Origin: Bacteroidia bacterium
GTDB taxonomy: Bacteria; Bacteroidota; Bacteroidia; Cytophagales; Flammeovirgaceae
Assembly (NCBI GenBank): GCA_030425505.1
Contig: JAUIAB010000007.1
Location: forward strand, 1 to 64,000
Reading direction: 5' to 3'
DNA length: 64,000 nt
Part shown: piece after piece, positions 62,653 through 64,000 of the stretch
Numbering within the stretch: position 1 is the stretch's first letter
How the letters are laid out: every line of letters starts with the position of its first letter
Made by a program: the position numbers and the translations under genes
The notes under the pieces: model-generated
The model's input: the letters and a program-made list of their open reading frames with translations, nothing else
Databases searched by the model: none
What the model was told of the DNA's origin: nothing

Positions 62653-64000
62653 TTATACTTTTTTTTCTGCTGGCAGAGTATTATCCTTTACCCACTTATT
62701 CCAAGCTTTCTCCCATATTTTAGAAATGTATATATCTAAATATGCTTTCTTTACACTTGATGGTATATTATTAGTAAGCATTTTTTCTAATTCATTCTTT
62801 AATTTTTTAGAGTTATAGAATTTTTTATAATAAAAACAAGTTGCATACTCAGTAATCCAGATAGCATCAAATTTATCATAATTAAACTCATCCAGGTTTA
62901 ATAACCACTCATAATAAGCGCTAAAGCTGCTGATTTTTTCAAAGTCAGATTCTTGTAGTTTTTTATCAAATGCAAAATTTAAGTTTATAAAACTATCTAA
63001 CGTATGATTTCTTTCTGCATTTACTCCCAAAAACGGTGCATTTACTTTTCTAAATTCAACACTAATAATATACTTTTTAGCTAACTCATATAGATCCTTC
63101 TGATTGTGTTTAATAATACCATTTATTGTAGCCCTATAATATAACTCAAAGTGGAACTTACAACTCATTGCTTCTTCTATCTTACCACCAAAATAGTTTT
63201 TATATTCTTCATTCCTTATGATAGAAATAAAGTCAATTAACCTTTCAGGTTTTAAGCTGCCTAGTTGCTTATTATCAAAATAATGTTTTCGAAATAAAAT
63301 TTTAAGTTGAGAAAACTCAGATTCACCCAACTCTACCTCAGTTTTAATATTTTTAAACGAAAGAATAATACTATCAAGCAGAAAATAGTTGAGATATTTT
63401 TTTTCATTAGATAGGTATATTGATACTAGTTTGTGTAAATAAGATGAATCTACACTACTTGCTACAGTACTAAAAAAAATTCCAATATGCTTTAAATCGT
63501 GCCCTTCCAAAAAATCCTCCTCTTCAAGAAGGTATATTAACTTTTCTGATATAATATTTTTGTAGCTGTTTTCGAAGCTTGTTATTGAGACGACTGTTAC
63601 TATGTTACATAGTATTCTAATATAATTACTTTTGAATAGTGCTTTTTCACTTCCACCTTTAGTAGAAAACAATTTAAAGCTTTCAAAAAAGTTGTTTATG
63701 GCTTTTTTTATATTAAGCTTGCTGTTTTTGACAGATCTGTATGAAATTTGAGATAGTCTATATCTGTTGAAGTATTTTCTTATATCATCCGTTTCAGCAT
63801 AGCGAATTATGAAAGCTAACTGATCATCATTTATATACTTCAGTCGACTCCCCCCCTTTTCTGTAATAGCGTGACAAGCTAATACTCCTTCAGTATATCG
63901 GCTAATTAGTTTATTGAAGTTATGAAAATGTTCAAAGAAAATATAAGTGGAATTTAGAAACTCAATAAACTCATCAAAAGCTAGTATTAAACTCTCTATA
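62653..64000 (-). CDS. large helical protein of unknown function, N-terminus beyond window
   Basis: The frame is open from the stop codon at 62653 to the right edge, at least 448 residues, so the true start lies outside; a TTG at 63672 is only an internal codon. The sequence is rich in Lys, Ile, Leu, Tyr and Phe and predicted mostly helical, with no recognised motif: KYINDDQLAFIIRYAETDDIRKYFNRYRLS near the cut edge and KAYLDIYISKIWEKAWNKWVKDN near the end. No signal peptide or membrane helix is seen in the visible part. I do not recognise the family. Confidence 0.6.
   Translation of the reverse strand, partial: IESLILAFDEFIEFLNSTYIFFEHFHNFNKLISRYTEGVLACHAITEKGGSRLKYINDDQLAFIIRYAETDDIRKYFNRYRLSQISYRSVKNSKLNIKKAINNFFESFKLFSTKGGSEKALFKSNYIRILCNIVTVVSITSFENSYKNIISEKLIYLLEEEDFLEGHDLKHIGIFFSTVASSVDSSYLHKLVSIYLSNEKKYLNYFLLDSIILSFKNIKTEVELGESEFSQLKILFRKHYFDNKQLGSLKPERLIDFISIIRNEEYKNYFGGKIEEAMSCKFHFELYYRATINGIIKHNQKDLYELAKKYIISVEFRKVNAPFLGVNAERNHTLDSFINLNFAFDKKLQESDFEKISSFSAYYEWLLNLDEFNYDKFDAIWITEYATCFYYKKFYNSKKLKNELEKMLTNNIPSSVKKAYLDIYISKIWEKAWNKWVKDNTLPAEKKV

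Noticed and set aside
63664-63672. TTG at 63672 as start of the last gene
   Set aside because: Reading the same frame upstream shows no stop up to 64000, so the codon is internal and the gene is partial.

Overview
The window is AT-rich chromosomal DNA of a gliding-type Bacteroidota bacterium, most likely of the Cytophagales/Flammeovirgaceae kind. The evidence is a full gldK-gldL-gldM-gldN type IX secretion (T9SS) cluster with a PorP/SprF gene, a separate gldD, T9SS cargo (an M43 protease with a C-terminal sorting domain), TamL, BshC (bacillithiol), a TonB receptor/DUF4249 pair, and promoter-like TAnnTTTG boxes. Assignment below phylum is inference.

Layout. 1-7.0 kb: a cut-off Asp-box lipoprotein, an NFACT/RqcH-like protein, an acyl-CoA thioesterase, the M43 protease, an outer-membrane protein and initiator tRNA-Met. 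7.1-8.7 kb: an S41 protease. 8.9-16.7 kb: a complete type II-C CRISPR-Cas locus: tracrRNA (minus strand), cas9, a REP-associated (RAYT/IS200-like) transposase gene, cas1, cas2, then 16 full repeats plus one truncated repeat with 16 spacers. The array ends beside tRNA-Leu(UAA) and tRNA-Gly(GCC). 17.0-24.3 kb: gldN, gldM, gldL, gldK, porP/sprF, hemD and ccmB, all on the minus strand. 24.4-35.1 kb: asd, an outer-membrane barrel, omega-amidase, DUF4270 lipoprotein, bshC, an exported TPR-CHAT protein, another barrel, and murB. 35.2-37.8 kb: gmk, a small anti-sigma-like gene, an ECF sigma factor and a glycosyltransferase. 38-42 kb: POT peptide transporter, tRNA-Ser(GGA), and an exbB-(small membrane protein)-exbD-exbD energy-transducing operon. 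42-47.5 kb: aspartate kinase, TonB-dependent receptor plus DUF4249 lipoprotein, and a thioredoxin-fold protein. 47.6-64 kb: MscS channel, a double Usp protein, tamL, an RNA methyltransferase, galE, recQ, gldD, a small conserved protein with two Fe-S oxidoreductase genes, pgi, an M16-like protein without its zinc motif, and a cut-off gene of unknown function.

How parts work together. The gld/por genes make the T9SS trans-envelope motor and ring, which exports proteins such as the M43 protease. ExbB/ExbD energise TonB receptors. In the CRISPR locus the tracrRNA and the array both read from the minus strand, opposite to the cas genes. Each repeat carries a flavobacterial-type promoter (TTG-N18-TATCTTTG), and a hairpin plus T-tract lies where the array transcript would run into cas2.

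The most unusual signal outside known systems is a leader of about 100 nt, present twice in opposite orientation 23 kb apart. It is about 80% identical by hand alignment and ends exactly at the start codons of asd and of a thioredoxin-fold gene. It has a conserved mini-ORF and a hairpin with a compensatory base-pair change, so it looks like an uncharacterised cis-regulatory RNA. No database search was possible; all names rest on reading the sequence.
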